From the NCBI RefSeq assembly GCF_900091655.1, contig NZ_LT594621.1, positions 2,500,532 to 2,564,531 on the forward strand: 64,000 nucleotides of DNA. Reading direction: 5' to 3'. Every line of letters starts with the position of its first letter. Position 1 is the stretch's first letter. Below are positions 19,501-30,400 of the stretch, piece by piece. The notes below the pieces were generated by a model. The model was not told where the DNA came from, ran no database searches, and saw only the letters and a program-made list of their open reading frames with translations. The stretch comes from Culturomica massiliensis. GTDB lineage: Bacteria; Bacteroidota; Bacteroidia; Bacteroidales; Marinifilaceae. Both the position numbers and the translations under genes were made by a program.

Positions 19501-20256
19501 GCCGAATATGCCAGAAACACCGAAATAAAGTATGCGGCGCGAACTCTTGAAGTCGACAGTCCAGTAAGACGGGAAAACGGTACCGCACCAATCGTGACGA
19601 GAAGAAGAAGTATAAACACCCTGATTGTAACGGTCTGCAGCACGGTTTGCATGACTCGCTGCACTCTCGCTGCCGTTACCCGAATAACTGAAATTACTGT
19701 TCGTTCCGATTATATCGTATTCTGAAGGAAATACCCCGAAGGCAGGCGAAGAAAAACTACCCGAAGAAACACCGTCTCCGGCATAAAAGGGAGAGGTCGG
19801 AACATAAACCATCTCCAGACCTTGCAGGCTGTATGGTATATCACCCGACTGCAAAGAAGAGGCTGCGACAGGATATTGGGAATTACCCGAAAGCAACCAC
19901 CGCAAACGCAGACGCACTTCCGAAGGACCCGAGCCCTCCGTCGTCCGGTAAATCATGAGACCCCGGCCCCCGTTCAGAACCTCACAGGCATACCCTTCTT
20001 CCGCCGTATGTGCAGAAGCATCCTCAGACCAGAAGATATGATGCCAGCCCTCGATGGGCTTCGTAAGGAACTTCCCGAAAAGATAAACGGCATCGTTATT
20101 GTACAGATTACGCCACGAATTAGACCATTTCAACGTTACTTCAATATCCGCCGAACCTTCGGACACGGACAATAATTTCACGTGATCCAACCGGAGATTA
20201 TCCCCCCACGCTGTCAGAGAAAACAAGCAAAAGCAAAAACAGATTAATTTCTTCAT
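16594..20256 (-). CDS. SUMF1-scaffold surface protein with glycine-rich head, paralogue 6
   Basis: 1220 residues from the ATG at 20256 (MKKLICFCFCLFSLTAWG, signal peptide). Residues 1 to about 690 are almost identical to paralogue 5 at both protein and DNA level (offset 4072 bp). The spacer is a mosaic: the block ending GLVVGHGYRVSRLRDT matches paralogue 5, whereas the following block (FDWYEADNGKKLQPFSSS to VGLVCEDCPDVEWKKEMKE) resembles paralogue 7. The head (about 970-1220) is glycine-rich of the ALK/LTK type: YKMECWGANGG, GYTSGEMGF, SDIRLQAG, RIMIAGGGGGA, SGYYGGGSQ. Function is unknown; probably a secreted adhesive or ligand-binding protein. Confidence 0.9.
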   Translation of the reverse strand: MKKLICFCFCLFSLTAWGDNLRLDHVKLLSVSEGSADIEVTLKWSNSWRNLYNNDAVYLFGKFLTKPIEGWHHIFWSEDASAHTAEEGYACEVLNGGRGLMIYRTTEGSGPSEVRLRLRWLLSGNSQYPVAASSLQSGDIPYSLQGLEMVYVPTSPFYAGDGVSSGSFSSPAFGVFPSEYDIIGTNSNFSYSGNGSESAASHANRAADRYNQGVYTSSSRHDWCGTVFPSYWTVDFKSSRRILYFGVSGIFGSMYNAGPSGTWYLEGSADNKTWDDLWHGGPEYWSESSESYPVQQVLRVARPGDYRYYRIRVDAARNAGVWNNIRISNVSMTDTDLSAVYTSGPVLVDGLSLPLPSSYPSGVRGFYAMKYELTQEQYVSFLNQLPRPAQYERTIGGYLDKLSEGDYVFGADRSRASHRNGIVLHERTVNNGLPYVFACDLNRSDLANGLSDGQSLSCNYLSVGDLLSYAEWSGLRPLSELEYEKMCRGYYPGLPLGGEYAWEGTSSVKLSGISGGGTERESVNGSGDNVNVDNALDGPVRAGLFVRGDDRHTTGISFWGISDLSGNVSEIYCNAEVYGRQLKRGVHGSGEVEENGDARVVETDWPRVVSAYGVRGGDFQSPLSCLSVSDRSMAVDYFSDFSDRKATVGLRLGITQEPVSFPSVLTLESGRQSGTIIPYDTVCGGAVYTIRGDLPLGEGVVYQYAWMMSRDDGVTWRNVKNGSGRDLKITGLQEETPAMVVGKYLYKRFFYSSSAMGESGVVGLVVGHGYRVSRLRDTLIPCKASVGFEVATPLASVFDWYEADNGKKLQPFSSSATRSHYELSTDDFRTGRELPSGKYNIELRIRVAGACEYRQKLEVLAVPRTVDPFPEGTEVFAYNTGDQYAVTHAWGGRDVWRWKIYSDVGGNRIDRETGIMSGKTDTICRITVGLVCEDCPDVEWKKEMKEERIFNYTGNYQTVCLLTGDYKMECWGANGGAGSGGSNPVGFGGYTSGEMGFSGMQNFYLYVGEYGNGMSTVTGFNGGGRAFSGSGHNGGRGGSASDIRLQAGAWNNTVGLRSRIMIAGGGGGAMPNCGGTAATAGHAGGLTGGTSLNRSGSYVNNTSYGGSQIAGGQYKVGSNGVNNGVYGSFGTGAYANTCAAGGGSGYYGGGSQYTSGGGGGSSFISGYDGCDAIDVNGNHTGQSVHFSGLKFVNTVMKGGGEAIDGRLSTGYGKIKITLKN

Positions 20257-20368
20257 TTTTATAAGGTTACCAGGTAATAAACCCAAATAATACTAAAACA
20301 GTATGATCCCAAACGAAATCTGCCCTGAATGCTCTTTAAAATACGGTCTTCCAAACCTATACAGACCA

Positions 20369-23300
20369 TTATTTCACGGAGATGCGTATCTGTCCGTTTC
20401 CATTCCTCTGACTATTCTGCATACGGGTATTTTTAAAAACATATCCGCTGTAATGTTCCGGTTTCCCCATATGGCTTCCTGCAGCATTAACGGCATTACA
20501 ACCGGAATATCCGGAAACGAACCCTGAACCTCCACCACCGCTACCGCCACTTCTTCCCCCACCATAACCGCCGTAGTAGCCGCCGCCGCCGCCACCGCCA
20601 CCATAATAACCGTTACCGCCGTAACCGCCGGCACTACCGCTTCCCAAAGAAGCTCCAGACGTCTGACTTCCTCCACCAACACTACCCGAACTCCCGTTGA
20701 CTCCACCACCACCGCCTCCGGTAACTCCCCAACCACATCCGCCACCACCACCGGCAACCATAATCCGGGAATATAAATTACCTGCTATTAAACGAATATC
20801 TGTGGCACCACCACCACCGCCTCCAGCATCATCATCATAATCACCACCGCCGGTTGCTCCGCCATTCCATCCTCCGGCCCCCCCAACCTTAGCAGATGGC
20901 GTCCCGGCAGCCCCACCTACATACAAAAAAAATTTTTCTCCATCCGGCAAGGGCAATTCACCATAAGCATAACCACCGTATCCTGGCGTACCTGTCAAAT
21001 TATTATCAGCCCTAGACTGCGATCCTCTGGCCCCCCAACATTCCATAATATATTCCGCAGGCAACAAATTTACGGTCTGGTAATTTCCGGTATAACCGTA
21101 TATGCGAATTTCCTTCATTTCCTTTTTCCACTCCACATCCGGACAATCTTCACAGACCAACCCTACTGTGATACGACACATCGTATCTACTTTCCCGCTT
21201 ATCACACCCGTCTTTGGGTCTATCTGGTTCGCACGGAGACCACTGTATAGCTTCCAACTCCACGTATCCCGTCCTCCCCATGCATGACTTACCGTATATT
21301 GATTACCCGTATTATAACTAAACGACTCAGCCCCCTTGGGAAAAGGATCGGAAGTTCCCGGAATAGCCAACACCTCAAGCCTTTCCCGGTAACTACATTC
21401 CGCCATCCGTATACTTACATCTATAGCGTATACTCCACTGGGTTGTTCCTCTGCAACTCTCAAATCATCCGTCGAAAGAGCATAATGACTCCGGGTTTCG
21501 GAAGAGGAAGCAGGTTGTAGCTTCCTGTCGTTATCCGTGCAATACCAATCGAATACAGCCGGTAAAGGAGTCGTTACCTCAAAACCGGGTGAAGACATAC
21601 AGGGTATCAGAGTATCCCTCAAACGGTCAAAACGATAACCGTAACTGACCAACAAACCGACAACTCCGCTTTCACTGATCCCGTTGGGAGTATATGCAAT
21701 ACGCTTGTAATAAAAACGATATACCCGGTTCGCTTCCAAACCTTCCGTCAGATGGCTCAATTCCAAACCGGACTGAGATGCACCTTCAATCTGAAGCCAA
21801 ACGTTTTCATCATCCCGTTTATGGTACCATAAGTATTGACATTCTTCTCCTTCAACACCCCCACTATTCCCTTCGATCCGATAAATCCGGTCGTTACATA
21901 AAGTATCATACACAATTGCACTACCCGACTGACGCCCACTCTCCAGGGTTAACACAGAAGGAAAAGAAACCGGTTCCTGCGTAATCCCCAACCGTAAACC
22001 CACCGTTGCCTTACGATCCGAAAAATCAGAAAAGTAATCCACTGCCATACTACGATCCGAGACCGAAAGACAAGACAAGGGTGACTGAAAATCGCCGCCA
22101 CGGACGCCGTAAGCCGATACGACACGGGGCCAGTCCGTCTCTACGACCCTCGCATCTCCGTTCTCTTCCACCTCTCCGCTACCGTGAACTCCACGCTTCA
22201 ACTGACGGCCGTAAACCTCCGCATTGCAATAAATCTCGCTCACATTACCGCTTAAATCCGAAATACCCCAAAAAGAAATACCCGTCGTATGACGGTCATC
22301 TCCACGCACAAACAAACCTGCACGGACAGGACCGTCCAAAGCATTGTCCACATTCACATTATCTCCGCTGCCATTCACGGATTCACGCTCTGTACCTCCC
22401 CCCGATATGCCGCTCAACTTTACGGAAGAAGTTCCCTCCCAGGCATACTCGCCACCCAAAGGCAAACCAGGATAATACCCACGGCACATCTTCTCGTATT
22501 CCAACTCGCTCAACGGACGAAGACCGCTCCACTCCGCATAACTAAGCAAATCACCGACACTCAGATAATTACAGGATAACGACTGACCGTCAGAAAGACC
22601 GTTCGCCAGATCCGAACGGTTCAGATCGCAAGCAAATACATACGGTAAACCATTATTGATATTACGCTCGTGAAGAACGATTCCGTTACGGTGGGAAGCA
22701 CGGCTGCGGTCGGTGCCGAAAACATAATCTCCCTCCGAAAGCTTATCCAGATAACCACCGATCGTACGCTCATACTGCGCCGGACGGGGAAGCTGGTTCA
22801 GAAAGCTAACATACTGCTCCTGTGTCAGCTCGTATTTCATTGCATAAAAACCACGAACACCACTCGGATAGGAAGAAGGCAAAGGAAGGGAAAGACCGTC
22901 AACCAAAACAGGACCCGAAGTGTAAACAGCCGACAAATCCGTATCCGTCATCGAAACATTCGAGATACGGATATTGTTCCATACCCCAGCATTACGGGCC
23001 GCATCCACACGGATCCGGTAGTAACGGTAATCACCGGGACGAGCCACACGCAACACCTGCTGAACAGGATAAGACTCCGACGATTCGCTCCAGTACTCTG
23101 GCCCTCCGTGCCACAAATCATCCCAGGTCTTATTGTCCGCCGAACCTTCCAGATACCACGTCCCGGAAGGACCCGCATTATACATGCTGCCGAATATGCC
23201 AGAAACACCGAAATAAAGTATGCGACGCGAACTCTTGAAGTCGACAGTCCAGTAAGACGGAAAAACGGTACCGCACCAATCGTGACGAGAAGAAGAAGTA

Positions 23301-23950
23301 TAAACACCCTGATTGTAACGGTCTGCAGCACGGTTTGCATGACTCGCTGCACTCTCGCTGCCATTACCCGAATAACTGAAATTACTGTTCGTTCCGATTA
23401 TATCGTATTCTGAAGGAAATACCCCGAAGGCAGGCGAAGAAAAACTACCCGAAGAAACACCGTCTCCGGCATAAAAGGGGGAGGTCGGAACATAAACCAT
23501 CTCCAGACCTTGCAGGCTGTATGGTATATCACCCGACTGCAAAGAAGAGGCTGCAACAGGATATTGGGAATTACCCGAAAGCAACCACCGCAAACGCAGA
23601 CGCACCTCCGAAGGACCCGAGCCCTCCGTCGTCCGGTAAATCACAAGACCCCGGCCCCCGTTCAGAACCTCACAGGCATACCCCTCTTCCGCCGTATGTG
23701 CAGAAGCATCCTCCGACCAGAAGATATGATGCCAGCCCTCGATGGGCTTCGTAAGGAACTTCCCGAAAAGATAAACGGCATCGTTATTGTACAGATTACG
23801 CCACGAATTGGACCATTTCAACGTTACTTCAATATCCGCCGAACCTTCGGACACGGACAATAATTTCACGTGATCCAACCGGAGGTTATCGCCAAACACC
23901 GAAAAAGAAAGCAAACAAAAAAAGATACAAACCAACTTGCTTGTTTTCAT
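20369..23950 (-). CDS. SUMF1-scaffold surface protein with glycine-rich head, paralogue 7
   Basis: 1193 residues. The signal peptide (MKTSKLVCIFFCLLSFSVFG) differs from paralogues 5 and 6, but from DNLRLDHVKLL to LTLESGRQSG the sequence is nearly identical to them (offset 3688 bp to paralogue 6). After that it diverges: the first spacer is unique, the second resembles paralogue 6. The head (about 960-1193) is ALK/LTK-type glycine-rich: YTGNYQTVNLLPAEYIMECW, GYGGYAYGELPL, GGWNGG, TDIRLIAG, RIMVAGGGGG and GGYYGGYGGG. The gap to paralogue 8 is 41 bp, so cotranscription is likely. Confidence 0.9.
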   Translation of the reverse strand: MKTSKLVCIFFCLLSFSVFGDNLRLDHVKLLSVSEGSADIEVTLKWSNSWRNLYNNDAVYLFGKFLTKPIEGWHHIFWSEDASAHTAEEGYACEVLNGGRGLVIYRTTEGSGPSEVRLRLRWLLSGNSQYPVAASSLQSGDIPYSLQGLEMVYVPTSPFYAGDGVSSGSFSSPAFGVFPSEYDIIGTNSNFSYSGNGSESAASHANRAADRYNQGVYTSSSRHDWCGTVFPSYWTVDFKSSRRILYFGVSGIFGSMYNAGPSGTWYLEGSADNKTWDDLWHGGPEYWSESSESYPVQQVLRVARPGDYRYYRIRVDAARNAGVWNNIRISNVSMTDTDLSAVYTSGPVLVDGLSLPLPSSYPSGVRGFYAMKYELTQEQYVSFLNQLPRPAQYERTIGGYLDKLSEGDYVFGTDRSRASHRNGIVLHERNINNGLPYVFACDLNRSDLANGLSDGQSLSCNYLSVGDLLSYAEWSGLRPLSELEYEKMCRGYYPGLPLGGEYAWEGTSSVKLSGISGGGTERESVNGSGDNVNVDNALDGPVRAGLFVRGDDRHTTGISFWGISDLSGNVSEIYCNAEVYGRQLKRGVHGSGEVEENGDARVVETDWPRVVSAYGVRGGDFQSPLSCLSVSDRSMAVDYFSDFSDRKATVGLRLGITQEPVSFPSVLTLESGRQSGSAIVYDTLCNDRIYRIEGNSGGVEGEECQYLWYHKRDDENVWLQIEGASQSGLELSHLTEGLEANRVYRFYYKRIAYTPNGISESGVVGLLVSYGYRFDRLRDTLIPCMSSPGFEVTTPLPAVFDWYCTDNDRKLQPASSSETRSHYALSTDDLRVAEEQPSGVYAIDVSIRMAECSYRERLEVLAIPGTSDPFPKGAESFSYNTGNQYTVSHAWGGRDTWSWKLYSGLRANQIDPKTGVISGKVDTMCRITVGLVCEDCPDVEWKKEMKEIRIYGYTGNYQTVNLLPAEYIMECWGARGSQSRADNNLTGTPGYGGYAYGELPLPDGEKFFLYVGGAAGTPSAKVGGAGGWNGGATGGGDYDDDAGGGGGGATDIRLIAGNLYSRIMVAGGGGGCGWGVTGGGGGGVNGSSGSVGGGSQTSGASLGSGSAGGYGGNGYYGGGGGGGGYYGGYGGGRSGGSGGGGSGFVSGYSGCNAVNAAGSHMGKPEHYSGYVFKNTRMQNSQRNGNGQIRISVK

Positions 23951-23991
23951 GATCCATTACATTTTTAATTACTTATCAGGGTATTCACATA

Positions 23992-26900
23992 TCATTTCAC
24001 CCATACGGTCCAGGCATTCCCCTGAACAGCCCCTCCAACATACCCATTCATCGCATACCCACGCTGAGCCGGATCACTATTCCTCGGAGCAAATGCCCAA
24101 CTATATTTTATTCCCCCGGTCTGATCGTAAGTAAGAGTGTTATTCCAGCCAGAAGTATTATAAAGGCTCGATTCCGGGTCGTGCCCATTGTAATAATTTG
24201 CTGTATTCCTATACACTTGGAAATATGTATTTCCTGTTTTCAAATTCAATAAAGTCGGACTCCTGTAATTCAGATTACCGGTAGTATATTTCATTTTACT
24301 GTACCCGACAAATGTCGGATCCAAATCTTTTCCGAATGCCGTATAAGTATGAGACGGTATCTGAGAGGTATTCAGTACAAAACTTATTTTCGAAGCTAAA
24401 GTCGGATCGTAATCTGCCCGGATTCCCTGATTCCAATCCAAAATCGGATTATTTTCATATTGGGCGACAACAAGCGTCCATCCCCCGCCTTCCGTCACCA
24501 TATCGCAATACACATCGAAAGGCTCGATCGGACCGTCACGACCGTCCGGATCAATACGGTAAACACCGCTCCCGATATCCCCGCGGTACTCATAACCTCC
24601 ACCCGGACGACGGTAACCCTCCGCCGAAGGAGCATACGTACCGTCGGCCCAACCACGGTAACTACCGAAATCCTTCACCTTCATCAAATCCTTATCCATC
24701 GTATTCACCACATCCAGCGCTATCACCTCGCTCCGCTCACACGCTCCCCCCACATTAATCGTCACCATGATCGTCTTCGTGCCGTAAACCGCATGCGTCG
24801 TATCCTCCGTAAAATCCTTGTAACGAGGCAGAAAATAACTCCGGAGAGCACTCTCCTCCGTTGCTCTAAGCTCCTGACCAGTTGCCAGGTAACGCCACGT
24901 AAAACGACTCGTATACTGGGTCGTCACCGTTATACCACCACCCTTGCCGTAACCGTCGATCGTATCACGCAAACGGCTGATACGGTAATCAGGGTCCACT
25001 ACAACAAGCTTGACGATTCCGCTTAACCCGTCACTGTTATCACGGATGACACGACGGCGGTACCAGTAATCACGAACCTCCCCCGCAGACATCCCACGGT
25101 TCTCCAATCCGTAAACCTGAAGGTCACGGCCACACTCCCCGTCAAGTAAATCCCAGCTGCGGCCACGGTTCTCACTCTTGTACCAAAGGTAACTGACACT
25201 ATAATCCCCAGGAGGCTCATTACCCAAAATCTTATAGTCGCTACCACTGCAAACCGTATCGCTCATACTACCCGTCCCGAGAATACGACCGTCCTCCAAA
25301 ACCAGCTCGCTCTCCAATACCGGTCCGGCAGAACAACTACGACCCAGACGGAAGCTCACTGTCGAATCACGCGCATCGATATCCGTAATATAACGGCTGG
25401 CATACTGACGGTTGGAACCGGACAAATCCGTAGGGGAACCTGAACGGAAACTCCCTCCGCGCAATCCGAAACAGGCCGCATCCGTTACCCAACCCCAGCC
25501 GTTTACCGTCGATAAACCTGCCAAATCGCCGTTACCGTGCTTCGTCCCCTTAAACTTACGCCCGGCTGCATTCGCATTATAATAAATCTCATTCAGATTA
25601 CCGCTCAGGTCCTGAACACCCCAGAAACTGCTACCCGAAGACTCCTGGCTACCACCGGTACGCGCAAAAATACCCACCCGCAAAGGACCACCGATTCGGT
25701 TACCGTAATTCACATTACCGCTGCTCACACTCTCATTCGTCTTACCACCCTCAGACAAACTCCCGGGGGCCTGTGCTACCGTCGTACCCCACGAACACTC
25801 GAAAGGCTCCGGTACATAAGGATAGGGGGCGCGGCAAAGACGCTCGTACTCCAACTCTGTAAGGGGACGCAAACCAACCCAGGATGCATAGGCAAGCATA
25901 TCGCTTACCGTCAGGTAATTGCAAGCCAGAGGCAAGCCGTCTCCATCCAGGGAAACAGGTGTTTCCGGATCGAGATCACAGGCAAAACTTACCGTATCGC
26001 CCGTTACATTACGCGTACTGATTACGATTCCGTTGCGGTTGGAAGCATGTTTACGGTCACCGCCGAAAACATAATCACGGGCTGAAAAACTACGGAGACG
26101 TTCGCCGACCGTACGGTTTTCCCGTTCACGGGCCCCTATCATATTCAGAAAGCCGCAGTACTGATCCTGCGACATCTCGTATTTCATCACATAAAACGCA
26201 CTATAACCGTTCGGGTAGTCACTGCCCAGAACCGTCTCCGAGGAAGGCCACGTCTCCCCGTCATCCAGACCGTTCAGACCACGCAATCCCCCAAGGAGCG
26301 TCGTGCTCGTATCGATCAGAAAGGTATTGTCATAGTCACGGGAAAGGTCGTGCTCCGTCATCGAGACTGACTTGATCACAGGAGATTTACCCCCAGGCAT
26401 ATCGCTGCGCGATACCTCGATACGATACATACGGTAATTGCCCGGATTCGTCACTTTGACTGCCTTCGTGCCCGGATAAACTCGTTCCAGGCTCGTCACC
26501 CAGTCACTGCCCGTACCCGTATAAATGGGTTCCGTACCCCAGCTACCGGGAACATCGTCGTTAGCAGCCCAGAGCTTCCATTTAGCTGGAACCCGGCCGG
26601 GAATAGACTCGATGCTCAGGTAACGGACCGTCGGACCCTTACCGTAAGGATCACCGGGCCAGCCCGTCTCCGTTCCGTCCGGACGCTTACGGAAATCGAT
26701 CGTCCAGGTTAGTGTGCTCTCGCTCGGATGACCCACCCAAGCGTTCGTCTCGCTGTTCGTAAGGTCGTTCACACGGTTAGCCGCAAGGTAAGGCGATACC
26801 GGACTGTTAGGGTTCGTCTCTATGTAATAGCACGTATCTACAAGGTCCCAGGACCGGGGAATAAAAACTTCAGGACGGTAAAAAGTACGCGAAGACTGCG

Positions 26901-27426
26901 TACCGTCAGTATACGCCTTGTCTCCCAAACGGAAAGCACCACGCGGAATATAAACCATCTCGATGCCCGTACAGGCCAGGATGATCTGACCCATTCCTAC
27001 CGTTCCAGGCTGTACCTTACCACCGGTTGTCGAAAGATCCCACTTCAGAACGACGTTCGTGCGGGAAATTCCCGTTCCGGCCTTACTCCGGTATATGAAT
27101 ACACCCACATTACGGCCCGCCGTCTGGCCCGGAGCTACGTCGCAGACAAAACCGTTGTCTGCACTGTTGCCCTCGTCCGAGATGCAAAGCGGATACCAGA
27201 TCTCCGGACTCGCGTTCATAAACTTATACCGCAGCGTAACATAAACGGCGTCATGGTTATAGCTGTCACGCCATGAATTTTCCCACTCCAGCGTAAAATA
27301 TACACTCACGATGTCCCCCTCAATACCACTCTGCGGAGTCTTGACCGTTCCCACAATACGTACGTTATTGCCCTCACTCAGCAAGGCAAAAAAACACAAA
27401 CAAATGGAAACGATATATCTTTTCAT
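23992..27426 (-). CDS. SUMF1-scaffold surface protein with fibrinogen-like head, paralogue 8
   Basis: 1144 residues. Signal peptide MKRYIVSICLCFFALLSEG, then the beta domain (NSWRDSYNHDAVYVTLRYKF), SUMF1 entry MVYIPRGAFRLGD, discoidin-like insert (WTIDFRKRPDGTETG, AKWKLWAANDD, YRMYRIEVSRSD), SUMF1 core (FYVMKYEMSQDQYCGFLN, FWGVQDLSGNLNEIYYN, LRGGSF) and Ig-like spacers. From about residue 950 it matches the fibrinogen-like YCDxxxxGGGW family: GVYRIDPDG, PFDVYCDMVTEGGGWTLVVAQ. The last 165 or so residues (DNA 23992-24490) are unique to this gene, while everything before is nearly identical to paralogue 9. The stop lies only 41 bp before the start of paralogue 7. Confidence 0.9.
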   Translation of the reverse strand: MKRYIVSICLCFFALLSEGNNVRIVGTVKTPQSGIEGDIVSVYFTLEWENSWRDSYNHDAVYVTLRYKFMNASPEIWYPLCISDEGNSADNGFVCDVAPGQTAGRNVGVFIYRSKAGTGISRTNVVLKWDLSTTGGKVQPGTVGMGQIILACTGIEMVYIPRGAFRLGDKAYTDGTQSSRTFYRPEVFIPRSWDLVDTCYYIETNPNSPVSPYLAANRVNDLTNSETNAWVGHPSESTLTWTIDFRKRPDGTETGWPGDPYGKGPTVRYLSIESIPGRVPAKWKLWAANDDVPGSWGTEPIYTGTGSDWVTSLERVYPGTKAVKVTNPGNYRMYRIEVSRSDMPGGKSPVIKSVSMTEHDLSRDYDNTFLIDTSTTLLGGLRGLNGLDDGETWPSSETVLGSDYPNGYSAFYVMKYEMSQDQYCGFLNMIGARERENRTVGERLRSFSARDYVFGGDRKHASNRNGIVISTRNVTGDTVSFACDLDPETPVSLDGDGLPLACNYLTVSDMLAYASWVGLRPLTELEYERLCRAPYPYVPEPFECSWGTTVAQAPGSLSEGGKTNESVSSGNVNYGNRIGGPLRVGIFARTGGSQESSGSSFWGVQDLSGNLNEIYYNANAAGRKFKGTKHGNGDLAGLSTVNGWGWVTDAACFGLRGGSFRSGSPTDLSGSNRQYASRYITDIDARDSTVSFRLGRSCSAGPVLESELVLEDGRILGTGSMSDTVCSGSDYKILGNEPPGDYSVSYLWYKSENRGRSWDLLDGECGRDLQVYGLENRGMSAGEVRDYWYRRRVIRDNSDGLSGIVKLVVVDPDYRISRLRDTIDGYGKGGGITVTTQYTSRFTWRYLATGQELRATEESALRSYFLPRYKDFTEDTTHAVYGTKTIMVTINVGGACERSEVIALDVVNTMDKDLMKVKDFGSYRGWADGTYAPSAEGYRRPGGGYEYRGDIGSGVYRIDPDGRDGPIEPFDVYCDMVTEGGGWTLVVAQYENNPILDWNQGIRADYDPTLASKISFVLNTSQIPSHTYTAFGKDLDPTFVGYSKMKYTTGNLNYRSPTLLNLKTGNTYFQVYRNTANYYNGHDPESSLYNTSGWNNTLTYDQTGGIKYSWAFAPRNSDPAQRGYAMNGYVGGAVQGNAWTVWVK

Positions 27427-30400
27427 AAACTATCTGATATAAAACCAAAAACGTCCGCTGCGATTCGTCGATAAAGCCGCCGTATTTCCATGAGATGCAT
27501 AAGCTCCACCTCCGTAACTCACCAGCCCGATACCAACAGAACTATCATGAGTCCAGGCATTACTCGTCCCCGTTTCACTGGTTTGGTTGGCAATAATACC
27601 GTATCTGACCCCACCCCCTCCTGTAATAGCAAAACCCGACTGCGGATTTCCCCGCTGCCAGGAGCCTCCCAGTAAAACATCCAAATTATAATTTGCAATA
27701 ACACTATAAATATCCTGCTTATTCAAATAAGTCAAATTAGAAAACAAAGCAATACAATTTGCCCGGCTTATCGTCTCAAAAAAATCCATACTTTTCTGGT
27801 TGGCATCCATTGTCATACGCGCAAAAGTCTGCTTTACGGGACAGTATAAAAATGCCTTGTTTTTTACATCCACATTCGCATTTATATCGAACACCCGCTC
27901 ATTCAATAAAGTATTATTTGTCCAATATCCACTACTATATCTGAATGTCGTACTTCCCGGAGCCCCCATCATCACCAACATCCACCCACCGTTATCCGTC
28001 ACCATATCGCAATACACATCGAAAGGCTCGATCGGACCGTCACGACCGTCCGGATCAATACGGTAAACACCGCTCCCGATATCCCCGCGGTACTCATAAC
28101 CTCCACCCGGACGACGGTAACCCTCCGCCGAAGGAGCATACGTACCGTCAGCCCAACCACGGTAACTACCGAAATCCTTCACCTTCATCAAATCCTTATC
28201 CATCGTATTCACCACATCCAGCGCTATCACCTCGCTCCGCTCACACGCTCCCCCCACATTAATCGTCACCATGATCGTCTTCGTGCCGTAAACCGCATGC
28301 GTCGTATCCTCCGTAAAATCCTTGTAACGAGGCAGAAAATAACTCCGGAGAGCACTCTCCTCCGTTGCTCTAAGCTCCTGACCAGTTGCCAGGTAACGCC
28401 ACGTAAAACGACTCGTATACTGGGTCGTCACCGTTATACCACCACCCTTGCCGTAACCGTCAATCGTATCACGCAAACGGCTGATACGGTAATCAGGGTC
28501 CACTACAACAAGCTTGACGATTCCGCTTAACCCGTCACTGTTATCACGGATGACACGACGGCGGTACCAGTAATCACGAACCTCCCCCGCAGACATACCG
28601 CGGTTCTCCAATCCGTAAACCTGAAGGTCACGGCCACACTCCCCGTCAAGTAAATCCCAGCTGCGCCCACGGTTCTCACTCTTGTACCAAAGGTAACTGA
28701 CACTGTAATCCCCAGAAGGCTCATTACCCAAAATCTTATAGTCGCTACCGCTGCAAACCGTATCGCTCATACTACCCGTCCCGAGAATACGACCGTCCTC
28801 CAAAACCAGCTCGCTCTCCAATACCGGTCCGGCAGAACAACTACGACCCAGACGGAAGCTCACTGTCGAATCACGCGCATCGATATCCGTAATATAACGG
28901 CTGGCATACTGACGGTTGGAACCGGACAAATCCGTAGGAGAACCAGAACGGAAACTCCCTCCGCGCAATCCGAAACAGGCCGCATCCGTTACCCAACCCC
29001 AGCCGTTTACCGTCGATAAACCTGCCAAATCGCCGTTACCGTGCTTCGTCCCCTTAAACTTACGCCCGGCTGCATTCGCATTATAATAAATCTCATTCAG
29101 ATTACCGCTCAGGTCCTGAACACCCCAGAAACTGCTACCCGAAGACTCCTGACTACCACCGGTACGCGCAAAAATACCCACCCGCAAAGGACCACCGATT
29201 CGGTTACCGTAATTCACATTACCGCTGCTCACACTCTCATTCGTCTTACCACCCTCAGACAAACTCCCGGGGGCCTGTGCTACCGTCGTACCCCAAGAAC
29301 ACTCGAAAGGCTCCGGTACATAAGGATAGGGGGCGCGGCAAAGACGCTCGTACTCCAACTCTGTAAGGGGACGCAAACCAACCCAGGATGCATAGGCAAG
29401 CATATCGCTTACCGTCAGGTAATTGCAAGCCAGAGGCAAGCCGTCCCCATCCAGGGAAACAGGTGTTTCCGGATCGAGATCACAGGCAAAACTTACCGTA
29501 TCGCCCGTTACATTACGCGTACTGATTACGATTCCGTTGCGGTTGGAAGCATGTTTACGGTCACCGCCGAAAACATAATCACGGGCTGAAAAACTACGGA
29601 GACGTTCGCCGACCGTACGGTTTTCCCGTTCACGGGCCCCTATCATATTCAGAAAGCCGCAGTACTGATCCTGCGACATCTCGTATTTCATCACATAAAA
29701 CGCACTATAACCGTTCGGGTAGTCACTGCCCAGAACCGTCTCCGAGGAAGGCCACGTCTCCCCGTCATCCAGACCGTTCAGACCACGCAATCCTCCAAGG
29801 AGTGTCGTGCTCGTATCGATCAGAAAGGTATTGTCATAGTCACGGGAAAGGTCGTGCTCCGTCATCGAGACTGACTTGATCACAGGAGATTTACCCCCAG
29901 GCATATCGCTGCGCGATACCTCGATACGGTACATACGGTAATTGCCCGGATTCGTCACTTTGACTGCTTTCGTGCCCGGATAAACTCGTTCCAGGCTCGT
30001 CACCCAGTCACTGCCCGTACCCGTATAAATGGGTTCCGTACCCCAGCTACCGGGAACATCGTCGTTAGCAGCCCAGAGCTTCCATTTAGCTGGAACCCGG
30101 CCGGGAATAGACTCGATGCTCAGGTAACGGACCGTCGGACCCTTACCGTAAGGATCACCGGGCCAGCCCGTCTCCGTTCCGTCCGGACGCTTACGGAAAT
30201 CGATCGTCCAGGTTAGTGTGCTCTCGCTCGGATGACCCACCCAAGCGTTCGTCTCACTGTTCGTAAGGTCGTTCACACGGTTAGCCGCAAGGTAAGGCGA
30301 TACCGGACTGTTAGGGTTCGTCTCTATGTAATAGCACGTATCTACAAGGTCCCAGGACCGGGGAATAAAAACTTCAGGACGGTAAAAAGTACGTGAAGAC

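Larger units (their letters stand above)
14169..23888. repeat. Three near-identical 2-kb scaffold copies (paralogues 5, 6, 7)
   Basis: Copies at about 14169-16128, 18241-20200 and 21929-23888 code for the mature N-terminal 650 or so residues of paralogues 5-7. Only scattered single-base differences are visible, many of them silent. The flanking signal peptide (paralogue 7) and C-terminal halves are far less alike. The range given spans from the first to the last copy. Confidence 0.8.

Noticed and set aside
20257..20368. Promoter for paralogue 6
   Set aside because: TAGGTTTG on the minus strand (20352-20359) fits the -7 box, but no TTTG lies at the right distance; one box in AT-rich DNA is easily due to chance.
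20520..20900. Simple-sequence repeat or low-complexity artefact in CCACCGCC-rich DNA
   Set aside because: It is the coding sequence of the glycine-rich head, in frame and with the conserved TDIRL and RIMVAGGGGG motifs.
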